In this document: positions 18,842 to 26,774 of the stretch, one piece after another | Layout: the number at the start of each line of letters is the position of its first letter | Numbering within the stretch: position 1 is the first letter of the stretch | Source: Streptomyces sp. AC1-42W | GTDB taxonomy: Bacteria > Actinomycetota > Actinomycetes > Streptomycetales > Streptomycetaceae | Assembly (NCBI RefSeq): GCF_003248355.1 | Contig: NZ_QKWY01000002.1 | Coordinates: forward strand, 1,922,001-1,986,000 | Length of the DNA stretch: 64,000 nucleotides | Direction of reading: 5' to 3' | The notes under the pieces: generated by a model | Databases searched by the model: none | What the model saw: the letters and a program-made list of their open reading frames with translations, nothing else | Told to the model about the DNA's origin: nothing | Made by a program: the position numbers and the translations under genes

Positions 18842-19272
18842 GCTTCACTCATGTCCGGCCTCGAGTCACCATCCCGCCGCCCGGCATCATCACGCACCGC
18901 AACCGTCACGTTGCCGAGAAGACCTCACTGTCCCGAAGAGTCGCGAGGCTTTCCCTGCCATGGCCACCTCCACGCAGTTATTGGCCGAGGCCTCGGAGTA
19001 GGACGACTTCAGCCACTTCGGGTCAGGCAAGACTCTTACCTCTCACAGATCTCTGGTGATTTGACGGATGGCGTCTCTCGACGCACTCGGATTCAACGCC
19101 ACCTGTTCGACGGAGTCCGGTCGTGTTCGGAAGTTGGCCAACCACATAGACGGGCCGTGGCGGTTGAAAACAACAGGTGAGTCCACTTGTTTCGTGTCCC
19201 AAAAGTGAGATCAACCTGTGGCCTGCTGAGAGTTGGAGACCAGAGCGCGAACTGTAGGACAAGGAGCCTTGG
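18842..19272. other. Region between the IS and the DUF397 gene
   Basis: This 431-bp stretch contains the frameshifted remnant of a DUF397 gene (18890-19030, listed separately). Near 19170-19190 there is an imperfect palindrome (aacaggtg ... cacttgtt) that could be an operator. I found no other coding or RNA signal. It looks like decayed sequence left by rearrangement around the IS. Confidence 0.4.
18890..19030 (-). pseudogene. Frameshifted DUF397 gene remnant
   Basis: From TTG 19030 (preceded by AGAGGT) the frame reads PDPKWLKSSYSEASANNCVEVA, a typical DUF397 N-terminus (W+KSSYS...NCVEVA). It then loses similarity and stops after 46 codons. Shifting one base just after the CVEVA segment gives PRDSSGQ, matching the conserved VRDS block, followed by a stop. 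This is best read as a DUF397 gene disabled by a small indel. Its partner XRE gene is absent and may have been removed when the IS inserted. Confidence 0.6.
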
Positions 19273-19515
19273 CTATCCCTGAGCCCCAAGGTCGTCGAAT
19301 TCGCCCGCTTTCACGCCCTTGAGCCAGGCGTCCATCTCGGTACGGGTGAAGAATACGGTCCCCGCTCCGGGGTGGTTGCTGTTGCGGACTGCTATGCGGC
19401 CGTCTTGCATTGGGGCGGCCTCCACGCAGGCTCCCTGGTCTCCGCTGAAACTGGACTTGCGCCAGGGAGCGGAGTCGAGTTCGGCCCGCTGGGGAGCGGA
19501 TTCGGAGGTGGTCAT
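19273..19515 (-). CDS. DUF397 domain protein
   Basis: This 80-aa protein has the complete DUF397 signature: WRKSSFSGDQGACVEAA, then AVRNSNHPGAGTVFFTRTEMDAWLKGVKAGEFDDL. DUF397 genes in streptomycetes nearly always follow an XRE/DUF5753 regulator. One such pair in S. coelicolor (Scr1/Scr2) has been described as acting like a toxin-antitoxin module. Here the ATG overlaps the TGA of the upstream XRE gene (ATGA), so the two are co-translated. The biochemical role of DUF397 is not established. Confidence 0.87.
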   Translation of the reverse strand: MTTSESAPQRAELDSAPWRKSSFSGDQGACVEAAPMQDGRIAVRNSNHPGAGTVFFTRTEMDAWLKGVKAGEFDDLGAQG

Positions 19516-20381
19516 GCGTACTCCTCTGCGATGTCGCGCACCATCTTCACTGACTCGTCCGGACTCAAGGCGAGTGCAACCAGGTGCTCGAAGGCCACCG
19601 TATGCGCTTCGATCTCGTGGGGAGCTTCGAGGTAGAACGCTCCCGCACGGTGTTCAACGTAAGCCACGCCGGAATCCGCGGGCCACGGGAAGCCAAGGAT
19701 CTGGAACGGTCCTGCGGCCATGCCTGGGTGTGCGCCGTGAGAGAAGGGGATGACTTGGACGGTGATCTTTGGATGGCGTGCTATCTCGGCCACGTGTAGG
19801 AGCTGGTCCCTCATGGTGGCTGGGCTGCCGACGACTCGACGGAGTACTGCTTCGTTGAGCACTGTCCACAGGCGAAGCGGGTCGGATGCGCGGTTGAGGG
19901 CTCCCTGCCGGGTCAGACGCAAGTCGATCTGGCGCTCGACCTCGTCTTCTGCGCGTTCGGCTGTTCCCCGGCGGGTGATGGCGTCGGTGTAAGCGCGGGT
20001 CTGGAGGAGGCCTGGGATGGCTTCGCTCTCATACGCGCGGATCTGTGAAGCTCCCTGCTCCAGCCCGACGAAGAGCGAGAACCAGCTGGGAATGGGTGGC
20101 CCGCCGCGCGTCTCCCACCAGCCCTTCTTCCGTGCGTCCTTGGCTGCGCGAAGGTAGGCCGCCCAGCGGTTCTCTGGGACGTTGAAGAGGGGGAGTAGTA
20201 CTTCATCGAGGTCTTTGACGACGACGGGCCGGTCTGCGGTCTCGTAGTACGAGACTTTGGCGACCGTGCACCGCAGTGCCTTGGCGACGTCCTTCTGCTC
20301 AAGGCCAGCTTCCCGGCGTAGCCGAGTGAGTTCGAGGGCGAGCCAGCGCCGCCAGACGGTGGGGCTGGACGGATCGGTCAC
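19512..20381 (-). CDS. XRE-family regulator with DUF5753 domain
   Basis: This 289-aa protein has an N-terminal helix-turn-helix (LTRLRREAGLEQKDVAKALRCTVAKVSYYE, about residues 18-47). The C-terminal DUF5753 domain (about 100-280) includes the conserved ESEAIPGLLQTRAY, VLNEAVLRRVVGSP and VQVIPFSHGAHPGMAGPF-type blocks. It forms the usual pair with the downstream DUF397 gene. A DNA-binding regulatory role is expected, but targets cannot be read here. The pair lies inside the restriction island, opposite in strand to the hsd genes, and could control them or act as an addiction-like module; both ideas are inference. Confidence 0.88.
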   Translation of the reverse strand: MTDPSSPTVWRRWLALELTRLRREAGLEQKDVAKALRCTVAKVSYYETADRPVVVKDLDEVLLPLFNVPENRWAAYLRAAKDARKKGWWETRGGPPIPSWFSLFVGLEQGASQIRAYESEAIPGLLQTRAYTDAITRRGTAERAEDEVERQIDLRLTRQGALNRASDPLRLWTVLNEAVLRRVVGSPATMRDQLLHVAEIARHPKITVQVIPFSHGAHPGMAAGPFQILGFPWPADSGVAYVEHRAGAFYLEAPHEIEAHTVAFEHLVALALSPDESVKMVRDIAEEYA

Positions 20382-20566
20382 GGCTCTGCCTCCTGCGCTC
20401 TGCTCATGAATCGGGAACGACGGTAGCGCCTGTGTCTCCCCGGCGTGCGATCGCGCTGTAACCCGCTCGGCTGGGGCCGGCTAGATGTCACCCGATCGTG
20501 TCATGGCGTTCCGTTGAATGAAAATTTAGACTTAACAAAAATGTGGCGACAGGCGAGGAGAGACCC
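20382..20566. promoter_or_regulatory. Divergent promoter region with an AT-rich patch
   Basis: This 185-bp region separates the XRE gene (reverse) from a small forward gene. Positions 20512-20545 are strikingly AT-rich for this genome (runs such as gaaaatttaga and taacaaaaatg), consistent with divergent promoters or a regulator-binding zone. No single consensus promoter was identified with confidence. Confidence 0.4.
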
Positions 20567-20878
20567 ATGACCGAGGTTCCGACGACGGAAGTCCGTTCAG
20601 AGCCCGAGCTGCTGCCCCCGCTCAGGCGCGACGAGTACGCGACCCTGCTCGCTGAGGTCGTGGCCGAGTCCATGCCCCGGCTCTTTGCCGTCGTTCAGGA
20701 AGTGGGCGACCGGGAAGACGGCTGGGTGGCCGCCTGGGGCCTGGCTTTCGACGATCGGGCCGAGGTGGTCCCGTACGGGAGGGGTGTCCGTATGAGTCTG
20801 CCGTCGGCCGAGAACGCCCTCCGGTACTTCGGACGGGGCGGAGGTGTCCGGGCGAGCCTGCACTGGATCGGCTCCTGA
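20567..20878 (+). CDS. Hypothetical protein (103 aa)
   Basis: I do not recognise this family. From ATG 20567 (GAGGAGAG just upstream) the protein is 103 aa and soluble, with no signal peptide or membrane helix. It has an amphipathic acidic N-terminal half (LRRDEYATLLAEVVAESMPRL) and a Gly/Arg-rich C-terminal end (YFGRGGGVRASLHWIGS). It is divergent from the XRE regulator and 240 bp upstream of hsdR. It could be part of the regulatory module of the island, but nothing in the sequence proves it. Confidence 0.6.
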   Translation: MTEVPTTEVRSEPELLPPLRRDEYATLLAEVVAESMPRLFAVVQEVGDREDGWVAAWGLAFDDRAEVVPYGRGVRMSLPSAENALRYFGRGGGVRASLHWIGS

Positions 20879-21118
20879 GCCGCCGGGGCGTGATATCGGC
20901 AGGTGCGCTTGACACCTACCCACGTACGGGCCGAGGCCGGCCTCGGTGGAAAGTACGCCGGCCTCGGCAACCGAATTGCCCCTTCCGCGCTGGTCAGCGC
21001 AGAAGCAGGCCGCCCGGCCCGCATTCCCGTCCCCCGCTCACCCGCAGGTAGAGTTTCGCGCACATGCTTTCGGGGAGTGCGCGGGACGTACGGCGACGGG
21101 CGGACGGGGAGACCAGCG

Positions 21119-24100
21119 ATGGGGCAGCCGGAGTACGACAAGACCGAGAAGCCCCTGATCGACCAGCTGGTCGCGATGGGGTGGAACCATGTGCAGGGAG
21201 GGGCACCTGGCGAGCCCGCGACCCTCACAAGCGCTTCTGAGCGTACCTCCTTCACGCAGGTCGTGTACGAGCACCGGTTCCGTGACACCGTTGCCCGGCT
21301 CAACCCCGACCCACGCTTCGACGACGGCCGGACCTGGCTCTCCCCGGCGCAGTTGAGTCACCTTCTCGCGCGCATCCAGGGGACCGCGCCCGGCCAAGGG
21401 CTCGCCGGACGGGGATCGGCCGGGAACCGCGAAGCGACCGACATGCTGCGGAACGGCATCAACGCCCGTACCGTCCCCGGCTGGCGGCCCGAAAATCCCG
21501 AGCACATCCGCCTGATCGACTGGGACGGCCAGTTCGGGCCCGTAGCCAAGGGCGAGGAAGCGGGCACCGCGAGAGGAAACGATCTTCTCGTTGTTTCTCA
21601 GTTCCGGGTGGAACGCAAGGGGGCCGAGCCGGTCACCCCCGATCTCGTTCTGTTCGTCAACGGGCTGCCCTGGGTGGTGATCGAGTGCAAGGCCCCCCTG
21701 CTGACAGAGAGGGACAGCAGGGCGGCGCTGGATGCCGCCGTCGACCAGGTCATCGGTTACGCGGGTGCGGACTCCGCGGCTCCCGTCGCTGAGTTCGTGC
21801 GGTACGCGCAGGTGATCATCGGTACCGACCGTGACCATGCGGAGCTGGGTACGGTGACCGCCGGGCCGGAGCACTTCGCGCCCTGGCGAACGGTCCGGCC
21901 CCGTTCGGAAGCCGACGTGCGCGCCGATGTGGGTAAGGGCGAGAGCACGCCGCTGACGCCCCAAGATGTACTCGTAGCTGGTGTTCTGCACCCCGACCAC
22001 CTGCTCACTCTCGTTCGCGACTTCACCACCTGGGCCGGACACGGCAACCGCGCGGGGAAGATCATCGGTCGCTATCAGCAGTTCCGGGCCGTGCTGACCC
22101 TCTCGGCACGGCTTCGGGACCGGAGCGAGGCGGTCGCGGCCGAGCGCGACGTGTCTCAGCGGGGCGGAGTCGTCTGGCACACCCAAGGCTCCGGCAAGAG
22201 CCTGACCATGGCGTTTCTCGTACGGCATCTGCGCAGCAACCCGGACCTCGCGGGCCACAAAGTGGTGGTCGTCACCGACCGGATCGACCTGGAGAAGCAG
22301 ATCCGGCGGAGCCTCGGCGTCAGTGAAGAGAAGGTGCACCGGGCGTCGAGCGTGAAGAGCGCCCGCAAGTACCTGGCCGTCGATGTGCCCGACCTGGTGC
22401 TGATCACGCTCCAGAAGGCGCGCAAGGACGACATGGCGGACGACGGCAGCGCCGAGTCCCTCGGAGAGGACCCCGAGGACACCGACGAGGACGAGTCCGA
22501 CGAGAAGATCAACGAAGCCCGGATTCACAACCTGGTCGCCAACCCGCACCACACCGTCGTCGTCCTGATCGACGAAGCCCACCGGGGCAACTCCCACTGG
22601 CAGCACGCCAGGCTGCGCGCCATGCTGCCGAACGCTGTGCTGGTCGGCTTCACCGGTACGCCCATCATCGACAAGCGGCGCAAGACGACCGAGAAGATCT
22701 TCGGCGCGTTTGCGGACACCTACACCCTCCGTGACGCCGAGCGGGACGGGTCCGTGGTACCCGTGCGCTACGAGGCGTACGCGGTGCCCTTCGAAGTCAT
22801 CGAGAAGGCGGCGCTGGACGCCAAGTTCGACGAGAAGATTCCCGGTGATCCGCAGCAGAGGGTCCGGGTGCTGAACAAGTTCGCGCGGCGCAAGGAGATC
22901 CTGGAAGCGCCTTCCGTGATCGCGGCGAAGGCCGATCGCATCCTCCACCACTGGGCTACGTCGGCCCTCCCGGACCGGTTCGGCGCACAAGTGGTCGCGG
23001 TCTCCAGACTCGCGGCCGTCCGCTACCGAACGGCACTGCTCACGGCACGGGACCGGCTGCTGGAACGCTTGGACGCGCTGGACCCCGATCTCGCACACGA
23101 TCCGCTCGCCGCACTGCATACCACGGATGAGGAGCGTGAACTGCTCAACCTGCTGCCGCACCGGCACATCCTCGCCTCCCTGGATGCGGCAGTGGTCATT
23201 TCCAAGGGCCAGCCAGGAAAGCCCAAGGACCCGGAGGACTGGAAACCCTGGACCACGAAATCCCACCAGGACGCGCACATCGCGCGGTTCAAGGACGGCA
23301 TCGGGGATCCGCTGGCCGCCGCCGACGATCCCTCCTGGGACGTCGATCCGCACGGCACGGTCTCGCCGGGGTGGGGGACTGCCGCTGAGAGCGGCGAGGT
23401 CTGGCACGAGACGCCCCAGGGGGAGGAGGCCGGTCGGCGCGAGTCGGCCCCGACGGAGAGCGACGATGACAACGGGGAGGCGCCGATGGCCTTCCTCCTT
23501 GTCCAGTCCATGCTCCTCACTGGCTTCGACGCACCCGTCGAGCAGGTTCTCTACCTCGACCGCGCCATGAAGGGAGCGGGTCTCCTCCAAGCTGTCGCGC
23601 GTACCAACCGCCCCTACCGTTCGAAGAAGTGGGGGCAGGTCGTCGACTTCATCGGCATCGGTCCCGAACTGGCTCGGTCCCTCGCCGCTTACGACCAGGA
23701 ACATCTGCGCCAGGTGTTCGGCTACGACGACGTTTCGGTCGATCAGCTAGACCGGGCCTTGGGGGCTGGCCCGACCGAGGGGGCCGGCACGCGATCCGAC
23801 GACTCCCGCCAGGCCGGGCCCGCTCGTGAGGGTCTGCTGCTCCAGTCGGACATGGCCGCCAATGTTCTGCTGTCCGATCTGGACAAGAAGATCTGTGCGT
23901 TCCTCGGCATGGACGCCGTGCTGCTCGCCGACGAGACCAGGCGTGAGGATCTGCTCGCCAGGCTCGCGGACCCGTCGCTGCGGGGCGAGTTTGATGAACT
24001 CGTACGCGACTTCCTCACGGCCGTCAACGCCGTACTGCCACGTCCCGAAGCCCTGAGGTACGAAGACGCTGTCCGGCAGCTCGGGGAGACCCAGATACTG

Positions 24101-24805
24101 GCCAGGCGGCGCTATCTGGACGGGCGGGACCAGTTCAGCCCCCGCCGCTACGGTGCGAAGGTACGACAGCTGATTTCCCAGCATCTCCGGGTGACCGGCA
24201 TCGAGCAGCGCGTCCCGCCGGTGGAGCTCACCGACGCCGACTTCATGGAACGGATCAACGCCAACCACGACCCGCGCGCCAGGACCGCGTACATGACCAG
24301 TTCGCTCGATCTGCACATCACCGCGCACATCGCCTCCGACCGAGGGCGGTACACCAGGTTCAGCGAGCGCCTCGACGAGATCACCCGACGCATGGCGCAG
24401 GACTTCGAGCAGGCTGCCGCTGACCTGGGCGATCTGATCCGCGATGTGAACGCGCCCGCCGAGGAACCTGACGGGGCGGGCGGGCTGGCGCCCCGGACAG
24501 AGCAGCCCGTGTACCGGCTGTTGTGTCAGCAACTCGATGAGGCGGGGGCGACGAGTATTCCAGAGGGGGCCGACTTCTACCAGGCTGCCCGAGGACTGGC
24601 GGCGGACATCGCTGTACTGGTGCGGCCGGCCCAGTTCGTCACACTGGCCGATACACAGGACCGGGTGCGCAAGGAACTGCGCTTCCAACTGGAGGCGCAT
24701 CTTGACATGGACTGGGAGCACACCGGCCCGCTCGCCAACCTTCTGCTGGAGCTGGCGGTCGAGCGGCGGGAGGACTTTCTCGGGTATCGCCTGGACGCTG
24801 CGTAG
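21119..24805 (+). CDS. hsdR: Type I restriction endonuclease subunit HsdR
   Basis: This is the motor and nuclease subunit of the type I system. From ATG 21119 (GGGGAGA upstream) it is 1228 aa. The N-terminal PD-(D/E)xK nuclease shows PDLVLF then VVIECKAP (E189, K191). The SF2 translocase has motif I GSGKS (about 356-361), LIDEAHRG (DEAH about 484-487), motif III VGFTGTP and motif VI QAVARTNRPY. An acidic insert (EDPEDTDEDESDEK) lies just before the DEAH motif. The frame is open for 72 codons upstream, but that part is not family-like. hsdR is about 3.3 kb from hsdS, separated by the IS and the XRE/DUF397 locus. It probably has its own promoter. Confidence 0.95.
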   Translation: MGQPEYDKTEKPLIDQLVAMGWNHVQGGAPGEPATLTSASERTSFTQVVYEHRFRDTVARLNPDPRFDDGRTWLSPAQLSHLLARIQGTAPGQGLAGRGSAGNREATDMLRNGINARTVPGWRPENPEHIRLIDWDGQFGPVAKGEEAGTARGNDLLVVSQFRVERKGAEPVTPDLVLFVNGLPWVVIECKAPLLTERDSRAALDAAVDQVIGYAGADSAAPVAEFVRYAQVIIGTDRDHAELGTVTAGPEHFAPWRTVRPRSEADVRADVGKGESTPLTPQDVLVAGVLHPDHLLTLVRDFTTWAGHGNRAGKIIGRYQQFRAVLTLSARLRDRSEAVAAERDVSQRGGVVWHTQGSGKSLTMAFLVRHLRSNPDLAGHKVVVVTDRIDLEKQIRRSLGVSEEKVHRASSVKSARKYLAVDVPDLVLITLQKARKDDMADDGSAESLGEDPEDTDEDESDEKINEARIHNLVANPHHTVVVLIDEAHRGNSHWQHARLRAMLPNAVLVGFTGTPIIDKRRKTTEKIFGAFADTYTLRDAERDGSVVPVRYEAYAVPFEVIEKAALDAKFDEKIPGDPQQRVRVLNKFARRKEILEAPSVIAAKADRILHHWATSALPDRFGAQVVAVSRLAAVRYRTALLTARDRLLERLDALDPDLAHDPLAALHTTDEERELLNLLPHRHILASLDAAVVISKGQPGKPKDPEDWKPWTTKSHQDAHIARFKDGIGDPLAAADDPSWDVDPHGTVSPGWGTAAESGEVWHETPQGEEAGRRESAPTESDDDNGEAPMAFLLVQSMLLTGFDAPVEQVLYLDRAMKGAGLLQAVARTNRPYRSKKWGQVVDFIGIGPELARSLAAYDQEHLRQVFGYDDVSVDQLDRALGAGPTEGAGTRSDDSRQAGPAREGLLLQSDMAANVLLSDLDKKICAFLGMDAVLLADETRREDLLARLADPSLRGEFDELVRDFLTAVNAVLPRPEALRYEDAVRQLGETQILARRRYLDGRDQFSPRRYGAKVRQLISQHLRVTGIEQRVPPVELTDADFMERINANHDPRARTAYMTSSLDLHITAHIASDRGRYTRFSERLDEITRRMAQDFEQAAADLGDLIRDVNAPAEEPDGAGGLAPRTEQPVYRLLCQQLDEAGATSIPEGADFYQAARGLAADIAVLVRPAQFVTLADTQDRVRKELRFQLEAHLDMDWEHTGPLANLLLELAVERREDFLGYRLDAA

Positions 24806-24846
24806 GTCCCGGCGGCGCTGACAGACACGGGTGGTAGGAATGTCGG

Positions 24847-25605
24847 GTGAGCGCATCTGTCCAGCAGGCGATCGCGGCCCTGCCCGTCCCTGGTGAGTGG
24901 CTGTGGGAGGTCGTCGTGCGGCCTCGGCGGCGCACTCTGGGCATCGAGGTGACGCCCGACGGTGGTGTGTTGTTCGCCGTGCCGGCGGATGCCGATCCTA
25001 CTGCCGTCGCTGCCGCCGTACGGTCGAGGCTGCCGCGGTTGGCCCGTGAGGTCCGGCGGAGGCAGGAGCGCCCTGCTGAGCTGGTCAAGGACCTGATCGG
25101 CGGCACCAGCTTCAGCTACCTCGGAAGGCGCCATCGGCTGAGGGTTGTCTCTTCTGATTCTTCAGGCTCTTCGAGGGAGGCTCAGCGGGTGCGGCTCCAC
25201 CGGGGCTGGCTGGAGTCGCCACGGCTGGAGACGACGCGAGAGGAAGCGCTCCAGATCACCGAGTGGTACATGGCGTGCGGAGATCGCTGGCTGTCGGCGC
25301 GGCTGCCTTCCCTCGCGTCGCGCATAGGGGTGGCGTCCCGTCCGGTCGTGGCTCGAGATCTCGGCCGCCGCTGGGGCGCTCTCGAACGGGACGGGTCTGT
25401 CTCGATCCACTGGGCATTGATGCAGCTGCCCCCCGCGCTGGTCGATTTGGTTCTGGTTCATGAGCTGTGCCACCTGCGAGCTACCGGACATGGGGCCGCG
25501 TTCCGTCGAGAGGTCAGGCTCGCGCTACCGGGTGTAGACAAGCTGGAACGCTGGTTCACTGACGAGACGTCTCATCTTTGGCGTGGAGCGGTTCGTCCAC
25601 GATGA
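24847..25605 (+). CDS. YgjP-type (M48/DUF45) zinc metallopeptidase
   Basis: This 252-aa protein has the zinc motif HELCH (H205-E206-H209) in VDLVLVHELCHLRATGHG, preceded by RRWGALERDGSVSIHWALMQLPP, the usual DUF45/YgjP context. The N-terminal half (WEVVVRPRRRTLGIEVTPDG) also fits the family. YgjP-like genes are often found next to type I R-M genes, where they have been suspected to process or regulate the complex; the function is not firmly known to me. GTG 24847 lies 41 bp after hsdR on the same strand, so co-transcription is likely. It is the last intact gene of the island. Confidence 0.88.
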   Translation: MSASVQQAIAALPVPGEWLWEVVVRPRRRTLGIEVTPDGGVLFAVPADADPTAVAAAVRSRLPRLAREVRRRQERPAELVKDLIGGTSFSYLGRRHRLRVVSSDSSGSSREAQRVRLHRGWLESPRLETTREEALQITEWYMACGDRWLSARLPSLASRIGVASRPVVARDLGRRWGALERDGSVSIHWALMQLPPALVDLVLVHELCHLRATGHGAAFRREVRLALPGVDKLERWFTDETSHLWRGAVRPR

Positions 25606-25657
25606 AGGCGACAGTTCGACGGTTCGGCGAAGTCGGGGTCCATCTGGTGCTCGCACG

Positions 25658-25760
25658 GGTCCGGGGCGTGGCCCCCGGCCAGGCGGTCGTCCTGTACGAC
25701 GGCACCCGCGTGGTCGGCTCCGCGACGATCGCGACGACGGTGCGCCGGGAGCGCGCGGCG
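25658..25760 (+). repeat. Right copy of the 103-bp direct repeat flanking the island
   Basis: This copy is identical to 11435-11537. It is followed by 9 nt completing an mnmA-like tail and then by a strong terminator, so it is probably the original chromosomal mnmA 3' end displaced by the insertion. The island between the repeat copies spans about 14.1 kb; one repeat plus the interior gives 14,223 bp. Confidence 0.95.
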
Positions 25761-25769
25761 ACCGCCTGA
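25658..25769 (+). pseudogene. Displaced 3' fragment of mnmA
   Basis: The fragment encodes VRGVAPGQAVVLYDGTRVV and on to RRERAATA-stop, equal to the MnmA C-terminus except for the last two residues. It has no mnmA 5' portion. An open frame that runs into it from 25578 is chance read-through from island sequence. It is a relic of the integration event and not a gene. Confidence 0.9.
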
Positions 25770-25778
25770 CATACGAAA

Positions 25779-25827
25779 GCCCCGCGCGGCTACGCCCGAC
25801 CCCAGTACGGGCGTGGCCGCGCGGGGC
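25779..25827. terminator. Strong hairpin terminator (native mnmA terminator)
   Basis: Outer arms 25779-25790 and 25816-25827 are perfectly complementary (12 bp), with a further inner stem (cgcccg/cgggcg). The site is preceded by an A-run and suits bidirectional termination between the mnmA tail and the convergent hydrolase gene. Its position shows where mnmA transcription ended before the island arrived. Confidence 0.8.
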
Positions 25828-25863
25828 GCCTTCACGGCCCCCGGTCCGCCCGGCGCGGACCGC

Positions 25864-26664
25864 TCAGGACGCCTGGCGGGCGTACGCGTCCCGGCCGAAG
25901 AAATCCGCCAGCACCGGGGCCACCGCCTGCGGGGCCGGCTCGCCGGTCTGGCCCGTCAGGGTGCGGTGACGGCCGCGCGGCAACGCCCGCGCGAGCAGCA
26001 GGGTCGCCGACCGCGCGGTGGCCGGGCTGAAGCCGCCGCAGACCACCAGGGTCCGCGCCCCGACCGCCGCCAGCCGGTCGGCCGGTACCGAGCCGTCGCC
26101 CAGCAGCGCGTCGTCGTACGCCAGTGTGTGCGCCACGGACTCCAGGTTCCGCCACAGCGGCGCCCGCCGCATCCTGGCGACCGTCGCGGCCGGGACCCCG
26201 GAGACCGTGAGGAACAGCTCCACCGCCCCGGCCCGGTCCCCGCCCGCCAGCAGCCGGTCCAGCCGGGCCGCGCAGTCGGCCCGGAACAGCAGCCCGGCCG
26301 GCCCCGGCGCGTACGGCGGCTCGTACACCGCCAGCCGGTCCGCCGGCAGCCCGGCCGCCGCCGCCTCCAGGACCAGCGCCCCGCCCGCCCCGGAACCGAA
26401 GACCGCCGGCCGGCCGCCCGCCGCGGCGGCCACCGCGGCCAGGTCCTCGATCTCGCGCTCCACCGCGTAGGGCCCGCCGTCCCCGCTGCCGCCCCGGCCG
26501 CGCCGGTCGTACGTGACGACCTCGAAGTGCGGCGCGAGCAGCCGGGCGAGCGGCTCGTCGGTCCCGGCCGTGCTCAGGGCCCCGCCCACCAGGACGACGG
26601 GCGGCCCCTCGCCCCGGCGCCGGTATGCGATCGGGGTGCCGTCGCTGGAGAGAATCGTGTCCAT
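25864..26664 (-). CDS. Alpha/beta hydrolase family protein lacking the usual nucleophile serine
   Basis: This 266-aa alpha/beta hydrolase fold protein opens with DGTPIAYRRRGEGPPVVLVGGALS, and the oxyanion/strand region VVTYDRRGRGGSG is typical. The nucleophile elbow should read G-x-S-x-G. Here it is G90-S-G-A-G94, so the nucleophile position 92 is Gly, with Ser91 just before it. The downstream sequence (GALVLEAAA) aligns without gaps to the family pattern. The protein may be inactive, may use Ser91, or may act as a non-catalytic binder. ATG 26664 was used. The gene is divergent from the LOG-family gene. Confidence 0.8.
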   Translation of the reverse strand: MDTILSSDGTPIAYRRRGEGPPVVLVGGALSTAGTDEPLARLLAPHFEVVTYDRRGRGGSGDGGPYAVEREIEDLAAVAAAAGGRPAVFGSGAGGALVLEAAAAGLPADRLAVYEPPYAPGPAGLLFRADCAARLDRLLAGGDRAGAVELFLTVSGVPAATVARMRRAPLWRNLESVAHTLAYDDALLGDGSVPADRLAAVGARTLVVCGGFSPATARSATLLLARALPRGRHRTLTGQTGEPAPQAVAPVLADFFGRDAYARQAS

Positions 26665-26774
26665 GAGGGGGTGGACTGCCGGGCCGCCCCGAACTCATCG
26701 GTCCCGGCGGAAAGTTCTCCGGAATCCCTTCCCCGGCCGCCGGGGCGAGGAGGGCGGGCTCTACCGTGGCAGCC

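Noticed and set aside
19023..19289. An 88-aa reverse frame before the DUF397 gene
   Set aside because: No motif, mixed composition, and it overlaps both the end of the DUF397 gene and the start of the DUF397 relic. Likely chance.
25578..25769. A 63-aa open frame ending in the MnmA tail
   Set aside because: Its first part runs through the end of the YgjP gene and island junction sequence. Only the displaced mnmA 3' segment is recognisable, so it is treated as a pseudogene fragment.
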